64,000 bases of DNA from Homalodisca vitripennis (lineage: Eukaryota > Arthropoda > Insecta > Hemiptera > Cicadellidae), in contig NC_060214.1 of assembly GCF_021130785.1 (NCBI RefSeq), forward strand, positions 104,648,001 through 104,712,000. Reading direction: 5' to 3'. The position numbers and the translations under genes were made by a program. Below the pieces are notes generated by a model that was not told where the DNA came from, ran no database searches, and saw nothing but the letters and a program-made list of their open reading frames with translations. Below, one piece after another: positions 1 to 11,789 of the stretch. Position 1 is the stretch's first letter. Every line of letters starts with the position of its first letter.

Positions 1-3000
1 ATTATTACAGAGAATAATCTATGGGAATTAGGAGGAAGTGGGTAGGACACAAATAGATAAAAACAGAAAGTTACAAATTACATGTGTGTTTGAATAATGT
101 GCAGATCCAAATCGACTGTTCTCTCTCCTTGATCTGCTCGGGCTCCTGCGGCACATTGATTTAATGGAACATTAGTTCTAATGTTCCAATTTTCTCTACA
201 TCTCTACAAACTTGTCCAATCTGTTACTTCGACTTGGATAGAATATCCATGAAGAGGCTACTTAAAAATAATAGTCCTAAGTAAGTTTTTGTTAAAATTA
301 TTAATTTTGGAATTTATTTAAAACATCATTACATTGAATACATTTTTATTCTCCTAATATTTAACATTATATACATAACCTAACATGTAACTAAAAATGT
401 ATCCACACACAACTCACTGTGTACAGAACCAAACATAATTAAAAGTAAAGTAACAACATATGCATGGATTTAAAACATTGTAACAAGATAAATGTGTGAT
501 GCTCTTATCGCCTGTTTTAACTATGAAAACATTTTGCAGTCACTACTTAACATGCAACACGTGCACAAAAATACATCAATTACACTCTGCACCCAAACTA
601 GGTACTTAATCATAACATTTGAAAGTGATGTTGTCAGAACATAATTTTTGTGAAAGTTTATTAAAATATTAGTGATATAGTCAGGCTTATTGATTACCCT
701 GTCCCCATCCTCAAGTGTGATTTTTTTCTTTCATCTTTGATTTATCATGGCGGACTACATCCAAATTTGCTCCAAATTATAGAGAGACGATAAATTACTA
801 ACAAAGATATATTGTTGTTAAACATGAGTTTAACTATTATGGAAAACTAACATCTGAACGTAATGGTGGTTAAGTGAATATGGGCTTGGTATGACTGTTT
901 TTCAGAATTTATTGTTATTTAAAAGATCAGAAAGAAACTTTCAGAATGGTTCAATACATGAAAAATATTAGAGGCACAGTTTTTGATCCGTAGTTTAATT
1001 CAAATAGAAAATACAAAGTTATTATTGAAACTTTACTCCTGGTTTCACTAGGAACGGATTTAAAACATCCAAAAATCCAATTCACTGTTAGTATTATTAA
1101 AAAAATAATAGAAACAGCTTTAATAAATCAGAAAGATTTAAATGTTTTTACATGCGATACTCTAAAGATTCCTTGAAATTGTAATGTGCCACTTTAACAG
1201 TGGCTTAAGGAACAACAAGAAATGAACAATAACGTGCCTCAGCGATCCATTCTTTCCCAGAATAAACTCCGCTAAATAGCAAGACTTCGCAATTTAAAAC
1301 CTTATAGACATTTATTTTAGGAAAGTCGAAAGAACGTAATAAGGATTTCCCTCTTGTACCGGAATTATCCCCCACGCTGAAATAGACTTCTCAGTCATAC
1401 ATATGTATGTACATTTTCTTCACCGGGGCAACAAAGTAACCTCAACTTTGGCACTGGTAATACCTTAGATCGATAGTAGATTACAAGAGCCGGAAGTAGT
1501 CGCTTTTTAATTGATATAGATTTCAGAGATGCATACCCGATATAGATTTTTGTTAGGCAAACAGAGCTATGGCACCGTAAGTAATTTTATACAGTAGGAA
1601 ATAGACGAATTTAACTTAAGTAAGCAACTCAGGCTTATGTATATATGTACATTTTCTTCGTCGAGACAAGAAGGCAAACTCTATGGCTCTTTAAATATCA
1701 CCAGAATTACATGACAAATGCAAGAAGTAAACACGCTTTGGCCAAAGTAGGTTTGCTAATGCTATTTATTTGTATTTTTGACCCGGGCAATAAGGCAGAC
1801 ACAGCTGTGGTGGTGGAAATATAATTAATTTGAACCGAAAATGTTCCTACAAACGCTCTGTTACATGTAACCGTTGACAATAAAATTGTTCTTGATGAAT
1901 GCCTATGTGTGATTGAAAAATGCCATAACTCCATCATATTACACCATAAGTGCATTTAGTAACTATTATTATATAATGAAGTATAAGTATAACTTATATA
2001 CTTCTTATTTCGATACCTGCGAAAATATTCGTGAATTAGGAGCTTTTTTAGCTGATTAAAATCAAATTGTAGTTTTTGAACAGGTTGTTTGATTCTTTTT
2101 ACTGCACCAAAGAAACGTTTTACTATATTGCAATTAGAAAACCAACTTATGTAAGCTAGAGGGAAAGTTTTATACACTAGGAGACTTTTTAAATCTGACA
2201 AGAGTTTAATATTTCAGTAATTATTGTTATTTGTTATACATTAAATTGTTCTGTGGAGTTGATCAACAGTAAACATAGTGTTTTAAATAGTATTTTTATT
2301 TGAACACATTTAAAACAATTTATTATATGTTCATTACATGTTTAAAATGTTGCTTAATCTGATTTGAACCTTATTCAAGGTTTATCGGAAACACGCATAC
2401 ACCGGCTCTTAGCCCACCAATGATATGCCTGCGATTCAGCTGATTCTGGTAGGATTAAAAGAAACACTTTCAAGAAGATACTGCCAAAGAAAGAGCGTTG
2501 AAGGCTTAAATGTGGGGTTAAATATGTGGATTTTAATTATTATAAAATTGTACTGAGGGTATGTTTAAAAGTAACTTTTATTTAACAAGATACTTTAAAA
2601 TATAATTAATACTTTTCATAGCCATTTACTTTATGTAAGGGACACTAATATTTTTACTTACGGTCAGAGAATTTGCAATGTATTTATAACCAACAAAACT
2701 TAAATAACTTTCAAATATTGACTGGTGAACAACAATAAATACCAAAATAGTCCCACAGATAAATGTCTCAGGTTGTCAATTAATACAATGTCAATTCGAC
2801 AGATTTAGGATTTAATCAGAGGAACCAATCGGTTCAAGGATTAGTTCTATATCCTATGAAATTGCGGAACTTGCAGTATTGCTTATTGTATTCCCTACTT
2901 AAAACGCACTTTTAAGGACATTCTTGTATAGACTATTTACTAAGTAATGCTAATAATATAAAATCCATATTACTTTACATTTTTAATATCCTACAGCAAT

Positions 3001-4952
3001 AAACTTGATATTATGAATTAAAGTTTACAATCCAGATAATCTCATACTTTATAACCACCATTAATACTTTTATCACACTGACATCTTTATAACTGTTTCG
3101 CGAAAAAAACCACAAAAGGTTTACAATCAATACATTTTTTGCGCTTTATAATGTCAAAAATTGAGTTCTAATTGATTCTCCGTTCTTATTTTAAGAATAA
3201 CGCCGTTCCTTTTTATTGCTCTACACTTAACCTAGAACAATCTTTAATTATTATTTTGTGCGAGAAAGTTTTAAAAGAAATATATACTTCAGGTTTTACA
3301 GTTTATTATTTTTTTAGAGCCGTATAATTTATGGAGAGCTTGATTTATTTTTTAGATTTTCATACTTCAGATACTGAAAAGTACACAAAATATTATTTTG
3401 TATTTTGTAACTGTGTAAGATTTCTTTAATCTGTAAATAAGATTGCCTAAAAATTCCTTAGTAATATTTGTTAGAGTTTCTTTTAGAACTGTGGAGATTT
3501 TCAATTAAGACATTTTTCAAGGTGGCCTTTTATCATTTTAAAATAATTTTCCAAATACAATTTTGCAAAGTCAGTGAGGCTATAAACAAATATTTGTAAT
3601 TGCCAGTTTTTAAATAATAAAACAGAATTAATAATTCGACCGTACGGTGATCCTAGGAAACTTACTAAGTTACTTAAATTTAACTTGCTTTAATGGTATG
3701 AGAATAAAATGAGTGTCCGTAAAGTTAGATCATACATTTGCTTTTTCAGAAGAAAGCCCAGCTGATTTGGCCTTTAAAAATGTGTTGGAGATAATGCAAT
3801 TGTGGCAATAACCACATCTACAGAACTGAGATGAACTCTTTTTCTTTATAAATATTAATCACTTACATAAGAAACCTCTCCAGGCCCCTGGGAAATAACC
3901 AATTGCCGCATCTAACTGCGTAAATTGCAAAGTAATGAAATTCTGCACCCCACTAAAACGAAAGTTTCACCATCGTTTACCAACAAACTCAGTGTAAACA
4001 GTTACACTCTTCCTTTCAAGTAAATTAAACATCCTTGATAGTTTTGAGAGTGTATTGAGCATTATACTGGAGCTGCAATCCTTCATCCATTGCATTAAGT
4101 TTTATAAAGAGGTATATAAATGGATAAAATAATTTAAATTACGTAAAACGTAACACAACAATACCTTTATATCTTAAGCATATCTGGTCCTATATATTTC
4201 TGAAAAGTATTAGAATAAATTTGGTTAGTATTGCTATAACGTTTTAAGAGAAAATCGTAACTAAATAATATTATTTTAATATATCAGGGATGGGCCTGCC
4301 TTTCAGTTTCAGTAAAAACGTTTACAGTGGCTCCCAAAAGTTCGTAATTACTTATAAGGTAGGAGTGTGCTAGACCATTCACCTCTGAAGTGGTCACTTC
4401 AAACTGGTTTATACCTTCTAGTTAAAATTACACAAGGTATAGGAAAAACTTATTTGTTATTTCAATCTGAGCAACCCTATGGATGCCGAGGAGTTGCACA
4501 GCTCTAACCACAAATGTCAAAATATCGGAGTGAAATTCTCGATCGGTAAGTCTTGTTTAGTGCGGAAAATGACGATGATTTTGGTAGAACTCAACGTGTA
4601 AAAAACAGTTTCTACCGTAGACATTAGGATGTGCCACCATTTCCCGCTTATTAGATAACATTAGGAAGCTGGTATACAGCTGGCATCTCCTTATTCCAAA
4701 ATGTCATGATGGCGGTATAGTTCTCGCTATACCTCCTATTGGGCCTCGCTCGACAGGAGGCCGTCTCTACCAAAAATCTCCCCTATCATGAATATCCTGT
4801 CACTTCTGAAACCATTGCAAATGTCTTTTAGGACTAAATGCTATAAGAGATTTCTTAGTTTCCTGTCCTAAAGAATACAAAAGAGTGCTAGGCCACGTGA
4901 TATGTCAGTTAGCTGAAGTTGCATGCTCCATTTCAATCCTATAACTCATTCT

Positions 4953-4955
<3 letters not shown>
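1..4955. other. AT-rich DNA without a recognisable gene
   Basis: No recognisable protein domain, RNA gene or complete mobile element was seen here. The one coding-like hint is a minus-strand frame from 2201 down to 1707, open for about 163 codons apart from one stop at 1956-1958; its product is not recognised. A weak repeated motif, TGTACATTTTCTTC, occurs near 1409 and 1644 with some similarity in the following 30 bases, which may mark an old interspersed repeat. Confidence 0.5.

Positions 4956-4956
<1 letters not shown>

Positions 4957-4999
<43 letters not shown>
4957..4999. repeat. Compound (CA)n(TA)n microsatellite
   Basis: A run of CA dinucleotides of about 28 bases passes directly into a TA run of about 14 bases. 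It is a simple repeat with no sign of function. Confidence 0.95.
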
Positions 5000-5433
5000 G
5001 TTGAGAGCAGGGATAAAGACAGTCACATAGAAAAGACTTTTTTCAAGCTCTAAATAAACGGAAAAGAAATGTTGTCAGCCCTCTGAAAAATAGTTTTTAT
5101 AACGCTCATAGAAGTCTCACAGGGTAACACATACGAGTTCCTTATTTCTGTAGTAATCAAGTTATATAAAAACATAAACTCAAGATTAGCTCTTGAGACA
5201 TTCAATAGGAAACAGAAAGACACATACACAAAGAGATTCAAATGGTCCTGCTTTCATTTTAAATTCTCAGCCGAAGCATGTGTAAAATCAATGTTTGAAT
5301 TCGGTTCGTTTCGATATATCATGCGGAGTTTTAGACAGACAGAAATAATGTTCGCCATCTTGAGTTAATCTACTTGAATAATTTATTCAAACCTACCAGC
5401 CAAAAATATCTTATATAGCAGTGTTATACAGGC

Positions 5434-5575
5434 CAGTGCTGGGTACGTCAAAAGGGCGGGGGACAGGGGTGGTGAGGGCGCCAACCAACTGGGACACCGG
5501 GGAGTCTGGGGGGTGTAGAAAACCGCCCAGGTTGGCGGTGGTCCGGGGGTTCCCCCCGGGAATTTTTGTAAAAAT
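5434..5575. other. GC-rich island, possible end of a decayed transposon
   Basis: About 140 bases are strongly G-rich inside very AT-rich DNA and include GGGGGTTCCCCCCGGG, a palindromic G/C block. The left edge reads CAGTGCTGGGTACG, and hAT transposons often begin with CAGTG. No matching inverted end or target duplication was found, so the hAT reading is a guess. The abrupt composition change suggests inserted DNA. Confidence 0.3.
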
Positions 5576-7895
5576 AAACACTTAATAACGTGTTTTTAAG
5601 CTACATGGAGCGCATTTTTCTTCAAGCAGTAACGAAGAAAATTTAGACTTTAGCAAAAACCTGTTGATTGTAAAAATATTACAAATAATGCACACAAATC
5701 AAAGACACAAATAAATGTAATAAACCACTTAAATCTGCGAGTTTTACCTTATTTGACACTTACAAATTGTAATGAAGAAATATTGCTTACTTTTGTGAAT
5801 TATCAATTTAAAAAATATGAATTAAATCAATAAATTTGAACGTATATACCTTGAAAAATGAAAATAAATAAATGGTAGTTAGTTGCAAACACTTTTAACT
5901 AATTAAGTTGTTTATGTTTTCAAGCATCTCCTCTTTCCTACCCTCCCCCAACACGACTGCGTTATAGAATCGCCCACTGCCACTGCGCAAATGTGTAGAG
6001 ACGCTCAGTCAGCAATTCGGCAAAGCTTACATGTTACATTTTAAACAACATTTTAACTCATTTGTAAATTTTCTTTATTAATCAATATAGAAAAGTAAAA
6101 ACTGTTGACACTGCTGACTGTGTTATAAACTTAACGTTTGTTTAGTCATCATGTTAGTTATATAAAAATAAAATAATGCTTCTTGAGTCATTTCTGTTTT
6201 TGTATGTGCGTACTGGTGAACTTTTTCAATTACTAGCTAATATGCAGGTCTAATCGTCCAATATTTTAGTTGTTTTAGCTTTGAATATTTTTTTAGAAAA
6301 TAAAATACTTCGCGGTTTGAATTTATATTTGGATTTGAATAAATGTTTTCGTACGCAGTATGAAGGTCTACTAAATTACATAAAGATGAGTCAGGTGAAC
6401 GTGTATAATTTTGTTCAACCTATGAATGTTGTATGTTTTACTAGAAACAATCCATCATTTAAAGCTGTCTGAGACAGTCTCATTACCATAATTTAGTCAT
6501 TTATAGTTGTGTTCATTTATCTACTCTATTATTCCTGGAAACAAATAATAAATTCGTTCTACTCATACAAATCCTAGTGACATGATTAGTTTAGAATGGT
6601 GATAAGGTTCTGCAATCATTCACACATAATAAGGCTCAATATTCTTTAATAAACTTAAAATTAATGTTGTAATGTAAAACAAACTTTAAGATGTTTTTCA
6701 GGAAAAAGCCGGAGAAGTCTGTTTCATGAAATATAAACAGCATACGTTGTATGAAAAAAAGGTTTAACTTTGTAATTTAAAACGTAAAAATTTAAGTTAC
6801 TTATAAAATCAAAACTGACATTTCATATTACAGTTTATATATTTCAGATATTAAGTCTATATAATAGGTAAGATCTCACTATTATATGAAACATATATTG
6901 TCTTCTTACTCGGGAATATATTTGCAAGTTTTATTAAAAATCGTTATGCTTAAAATTGCAATTTATTTATATGAAAGTGTCTATCGTATTATGTTTAATA
7001 CATTGACTAAGATGGACGTACATTAACACTATCACGTCTATTCTAAAGTCAGTACATAACATGTGTCACAGTGAATGTCCTAAACTCGGCTGAATGCTAT
7101 AAATAAATCAAGTGGCACTAAATGCTTGTGAGTGAACTATGTGCGACTGGTTAAAACGTGCTTCCGACTTGCAAGAACTAAATATAGGTCTATAATTCAC
7201 TGAATGTTAATGAAGCTTATAATCACTCCTTGGACGAAACAAATATGATTTCTGTCTGGCTTCTCAAAATTCGGTCTATGTCTTTGTCTAAGCCCACAAT
7301 ATCTGGAATGCGCAGTGATCTATGAACTTGAAATGTTTCCTATATGTTTATATATGAAATACTGAGTTTATGTACACATGGTTCCAATCATATGAGATTT
7401 TTAAACGTACATAATGAAATATGTAGAATAACTACCCCAAAACTTACAACATCATCTTTTGGTGACTTATTGACTTATTATGTTTTTCATATAGAAAGAA
7501 GAAATATTAAAATATTAAAATTCAGAAAAAAACTATTTCAGTATAACCTTACATTTCAGTACCGTCCCTAGTTGTCCGGTTTTATTATTAATTACATATA
7601 TGCTATAAATCATTCAAACTTAATGAACCAACATGTGAATGTAATGTGCAGCAAGATTTATCTAGAGACATTTCATCTGTAGGGTTTAATTGCGTATGAA
7701 ACTTCATTTTTACTTAAATAAGAATGAATTCTACGTTGTGGCATGTCTAAACACGGAATTTGGCTGAGGGTAACTGAAGCCTGTTATTGTCTTCGGGGGA
7801 TATTTAATAATTTCTTTTTAAATAAGATTGTAGCCTATATCCTATTATCTGATGGAAGAGATCTCAAAAATTAAATTAATTATACTTTTACATGT
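5576..7895. other. AT-rich DNA, no gene seen
   Basis: Only short open frames (75 codons or fewer) of low-complexity composition occur here. No repeat family, exon with convincing splice borders or RNA gene was recognised. Confidence 0.5.
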
Positions 7896-8284
7896 AACCT
7901 CAACCAGCATGACACGTGGAGTAGCGTAGGTAATCATACCTTGAAAAATTCTGACGTCTAGACCGCCCGACCATCGGTCCTCATTTGTTCGGTTCAAATA
8001 TTTCTTAAACCTGCAATTGACTAGAATTATTGTTCCATCTTGTATTTTGAGATGTGACCTACGTGTTTACACAAATGTGAGAGTATGAATTGTTACAAGC
8101 GTAGATACAGATTATGGAATGTTCAAAACATTGTTATAGACAGGCAAGTCTACTAGATTGTCTTTCAGGTTTCATAATTGTTGCTATACCAGCTTAACTG
8201 TCCTTAACCTCGAAACAGTAAAAACATTATTATAAGATTCATAAAAACTAGCAAACTTTGTTACGACTTCATTTTATACTGTAA
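7896..8284 (+). repeat. Left copy of a 389-bp direct repeat flanking the transposon
   Basis: This segment recurs at 11401-11789 with no difference found by eye, and the two copies directly flank the Mutator-like element. The outer borders (left of 7896, right of 11790) do not match each other, so the duplicated unit is well defined. GTAA lies at both borders of the left copy (7894-7897 and 8281-8284). A target-site duplication of this size is not known for cut-and-paste transposons, so the repeat points to recombination, aberrant transposition or an assembly join. Confidence 0.9.
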
Positions 8285-8302
8285 GGGGATTCTGCATCTA
8301 GA
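8285..8302 (+). repeat. Left terminal inverted repeat of the transposon
   Basis: GGGGATTCTGCATCTAGA is the exact reverse complement of the right end at 11382-11399; similarity stops immediately inside. Together with the transposase gene it defines the element. Confidence 0.92.
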
Positions 8303-8732
8303 AATGGCAAAAAATGACAAAAATTTGAAAAAAAATATTTATACATATTCTTGTTCTCTGTTTAATTCTGAACCAGAAAAACATAACTTTATGACTAAAA
8401 AAATAATATTTTATCTCATAATATTTATTTTATTCGTCCATGTCCTGAGTGTGAACTCGACATTTTCTGGTTTCAAAGAAACTTTACATGTAATAAGCAT
8501 TATTGTTTACTCTTTGTTTCTATAGTTATTTATTTTTGTTTGTTTGTCTTTCTGGCTAGCTTGTATGTTAGTTAGCTAACAACTGTTTGCTCAAACAGCT
8601 GATCAAATGTATTTGAGTCATATGGTAGCATATCACAAACAAACATTCACAAAATATTCTGTTTGTTTACAATTGTAATTGTGCAGTTTCTTGTGTTTTA
8701 GTGTCTACAATAAGTGAATAGTTTAGTCAAAT

Positions 8733-10625
8733 ATGGGTCGAAAAAAGAACTCCAAAAAGAGACTAAGTGATAGAAATAGACAAGCGATTTCGCTAAGATG
8801 GAAAGATACAAGTGACAATGGAAATAGAGCTCCAGTTGAGCCTAGGCCTAACCTACAAACTTGTGATCCACAACCTAGTGTTAGTATGCAACATGTTACA
8901 AATGCACCATTTGTCCAACAACAAGTAAGTGAAGAGACTGTGGAAAATGTAAGTAGGCCTACTGGATTTGCATTATATTCTAGTTATAATGAGATAATTC
9001 CAGAAAAAAACGAATCATCAGAATACATTTTAGTCGAAACCAAGAAGCTTGAAAGTTTTATAGGCTCTTTTCCTTGTAAAATGTGTTTTTCTGAGAGGTC
9101 AAAAGTAATAACCAAATGCATAAAAGGTTTTGCTGTTACCCTGAATGTAAAATGTGATGACTGTGATTATGAGACTAGCTTTTGTACGTCCCAGTCGACG
9201 AATACAAACGACACTCCGAGAGGTTCTTATGACGTAAACCGCAGAGTAGTCAAAGCAATTGCTTCTATTGGCAAAGGGCATAGGGCTTTAGATATGTTTT
9301 GTATGTCCTTGAACATGAGTCCAATGAATTATAGAACGTTTCAAAAACATATAAGTAGCCTACACGCTTCTTCAAAAACAGAAATGGAACATGTTTTGGA
9401 ATTAGCCCGATTCGAAGTAAAAAAGTGTTATGGCACTTTAGATGCTGACAATGAGGTGTTTGACATAACTGTGAGTTATGACGGATCATGGCAGAAACGT
9501 GGTTTCACATCCAAATATGGGATTGGTTGTTGTATTGAAATTTTGACAGGTCTTGTTATAGATTTTGAAGTGATATCCAAATTTTGTAACATATGTGAGG
9601 TAGCAAAACGAAAAATTAGCAACCCTGAGCATTTTCAGACTTGGTACAACAATCACAAAGGTGTATGTAACCAAAACTATGTAGGTTCATCACCAGGAAT
9701 GGAGGTGGAGGCAGCAGAAAGATTGTGGCGGCGTTCGGAAAGCATTGGATTTAGATATACAACCATGTTGTCGGATGGCGATGCAAAAACAATTGCACAT
9801 CTAAATGATTGCAATATTTATGGTGACAAACAGATTGAAAAAGTGGAGTGCCTCAATCATGTTGCAAAGAGGTTAGGCACTGGATTGAGAAAACTAGTAA
9901 AGGATCGTTCAAAATCAAAAAACCCAGTTGGAGGTCGATCTCGAGGTCACCTAAGTGAACCAGTTATACAAAAACTAACAAGGTATTACCACAATGGTAT
10001 ACATAAAAACCTTGGTAATGTAACCAAAATGAAAGAGGCAATATATGCCACTCTCTTTCACTGTAAATCCACTGATGAGTCACCACATCATAAGTTATGT
10101 CCGCTAGGGAAGGAATCTTGGTGTTTTTACCAAAGAGCCATTGCTGATGGAAGATCTCCTGAACCACATGCATTGAAAATCAAAACACCTCCCTCTCCTA
10201 ACGTAGTGAAAGAAATGCTTCCTTTATATGAGAGGCTCTCCACCGAAACTTTGTTGACTAGGTGTTTAGCCGGTCGGACTCAAACTGCCAATGAGGCGCT
10301 CCACAATGTTATTTGGTCAAAGTGCCCCAAAACTGTTTACACATCTAAAACAAAACTTGAACTGGGTATTTTTGAAGCCATCAGCATTTACAACACAGGC
10401 TATATGAAAACTTGTTCAAGCTATCAAGAGGCTGCAGGTATTAGTCCTGGGAGGCACAGTTATAGGATAGCTAAGCGCTTTGATAAAAGCAGGCTACGAC
10501 TATCAAAAAGGCGCAAAGAGTTACAGATTGGAGAATATAGGAGGAGACTGAAAGTGGCACAGATAGCAGAAGAAGAAAGACTAAGAGCAACAGAAGGGCT
10601 GGTGTATGGTGCAGGAGAATTCTAG
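8733..10625 (+). CDS. Mutator-like DDE transposase, intact
   Basis: This 630-residue protein would cut and join the ends of the surrounding element in the nucleus. The start is the first Met of the frame and begins a basic segment (MGRKKNSKKR) that could serve in nuclear import or DNA binding. Two CxxC pairs (C115/C118 and C141/C144) suggest a zinc-binding module. The DDE core is visible: SYDGSWQKRG with D250, SDGDAKT with D348/D350, ECLNH with C373 and H376, and NEALHNVIWS with E521 as likely third acid. The C-terminus (about 580-610) is again basic. This arrangement matches animal proteins annotated as Mutator-like transposase domain proteins. The frame has no stop or shift and no intron is needed. 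It could be active, but that is inference. Opposite-strand frames within it are shadows. Confidence 0.88.
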   Translation: MGRKKNSKKRLSDRNRQAISLRWKDTSDNGNRAPVEPRPNLQTCDPQPSVSMQHVTNAPFVQQQVSEETVENVSRPTGFALYSSYNEIIPEKNESSEYILVETKKLESFIGSFPCKMCFSERSKVITKCIKGFAVTLNVKCDDCDYETSFCTSQSTNTNDTPRGSYDVNRRVVKAIASIGKGHRALDMFCMSLNMSPMNYRTFQKHISSLHASSKTEMEHVLELARFEVKKCYGTLDADNEVFDITVSYDGSWQKRGFTSKYGIGCCIEILTGLVIDFEVISKFCNICEVAKRKISNPEHFQTWYNNHKGVCNQNYVGSSPGMEVEAAERLWRRSESIGFRYTTMLSDGDAKTIAHLNDCNIYGDKQIEKVECLNHVAKRLGTGLRKLVKDRSKSKNPVGGRSRGHLSEPVIQKLTRYYHNGIHKNLGNVTKMKEAIYATLFHCKSTDESPHHKLCPLGKESWCFYQRAIADGRSPEPHALKIKTPPSPNVVKEMLPLYERLSTETLLTRCLAGRTQTANEALHNVIWSKCPKTVYTSKTKLELGIFEAISIYNTGYMKTCSSYQEAAGISPGRHSYRIAKRFDKSRLRLSKRRKELQIGEYRRRLKVAQIAEEERLRATEGLVYGAGEF

Positions 10626-10990
10626 GTCTAAAACCTAGTAGGCTACATTGGCTGTAAAGATCTGAATGCTGGAACCACTACTTGATACGGTAGGTCTAAT
10701 TTTTTTTTTTTTTTTTAAGACTTCAAAACTTAGATTTTGGACCAACAAAAAATATTTATGGATACTATTCTAATAGGCCTATGTAAAATAACAAATTAAT
10801 GTAATATTATGTTATATAAAATTGTTGTATTAATATAAACTTGTAGATTACATTGAAGAAATGAAACTATTTTAGTTTATCGCGATTTTCCGAAAGTTAG
10901 GTTTCTTTGAATAAAAATTGATATTGCTTGAGAACCATAATACATAGAGAGCTGAAATTTTTTCCAGGTATTATTCATATCATGTCTAAA

Positions 10991-11140
10991 ATTCCTATGT
11001 ATTTTCATAACTCTACAGCTTACCTAACCTATTTTTTTTAATTATACAAATAAAATAAAATGAGAAAATATTTTTTTTAATTTTTAAAAGCCCATGGAAT
11101 TTTAATCTATTGGGGTATGACAATGAAAATACATAGGAAT
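10991..11140. repeat. Internal inverted repeat in the transposon 3' region
   Basis: ATTCCTATGTATTTTCA at 10991-11007 is perfectly complementary to 11124-11140, leaving a spacer of 116 bases. It lies between the transposase stop and the right end. It might be a subterminal protein site or a transcript hairpin; no role can be shown. Confidence 0.7.
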
Positions 11141-11381
11141 GTAGTAGCTGTCAATAGCATCAAAATAAAATAAACAGGATAACAATTGATTGTCATTCAG
11201 CTATGGAATATCAATTTTAAAAATTAACGTTTTTACAAAATAAAAACGAGTATTTATTTTATTGTATCCAAGTAAAATTAAAATATGACACCAAAGGTAT
11301 TTACATATTAGTTTTTACATGTAGGGAATTGAAAAAATACATCAAAATAATAAAATGTTAGTAAATATAAAAAAACACCCA

Positions 11382-11399
11382 TCTAGATGCAGAATCCCC
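11382..11399 (-). repeat. Right terminal inverted repeat of the transposon
   Basis: This is the exact complement of the left end at 8285-8302. One A (11400) separates it from the right-hand 389-bp repeat. Confidence 0.92.
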
Positions 11400-11400
11400 A

Positions 11401-11789
11401 AACCTCAACCAGCATGACACGTGGAGTAGCGTAGGTAATCATACCTTGAAAAATTCTGACGTCTAGACCGCCCGACCATCGGTCCTCATTTGTTCGGTTC
11501 AAATATTTCTTAAACCTGCAATTGACTAGAATTATTGTTCCATCTTGTATTTTGAGATGTGACCTACGTGTTTACACAAATGTGAGAGTATGAATTGTTA
11601 CAAGCGTAGATACAGATTATGGAATGTTCAAAACATTGTTATAGACAGGCAAGTCTACTAGATTGTCTTTCAGGTTTCATAATTGTTGCTATACCAGCTT
11701 AACTGTCCTTAACCTCGAAACAGTAAAAACATTATTATAAGATTCATAAAAACTAGCAAACTTTGTTACGACTTCATTTTATACTGTAA
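11401..11789 (+). repeat. Right copy of the 389-bp direct repeat
   Basis: It is identical by eye to 7896-8284. It follows the transposon directly and then continues into unique DNA (GTTAAGAAATT). The identity implies a very recent duplication or an assembly artefact. Confidence 0.9.

Larger units (their letters stand above)
8285..11399 (+). mobile_element. Mutator-like (MULE-related) DNA transposon, apparently complete
   Basis: The element is 3115 bp, bounded by inverted repeats GGGGATTCTGCATCTAGA (8285-8302, and its complement at 11382-11399). It carries one uninterrupted 630-codon transposase at 8733-10625. The 5' untranslated part is about 450 bases and the 3' part about 770 bases; the latter contains a 17-bp inverted pair and a T tract. 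No short target-site duplication is present at the two ends: the left flank ends CTGTAA and the right begins AAACC. Instead the element sits between identical 389-bp direct repeats. The intact frame suggests a young insertion. The superfamily call rests on the transposase; Kolobok or another DDE superfamily is possible. Confidence 0.85.

Noticed and set aside
5434..5985. hAT element from CAGTG at 5434 to CACTG near 5980
   Set aside because: Inner sequences of the two ends are not complementary and no 8-bp duplication is present.
7140..7200. Possible tRNA-derived SINE head (GGTTAAAACGTGCTTCCGAC)
   Set aside because: The downstream B box is not recognisable and no repeat copy or tail was seen.
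8304..8525. 73-codon frame with a hydrophobic segment inside the transposon
   Set aside because: Low-complexity AT-rich sequence in the 5' untranslated part; no family or conservation evidence supports an accessory gene.
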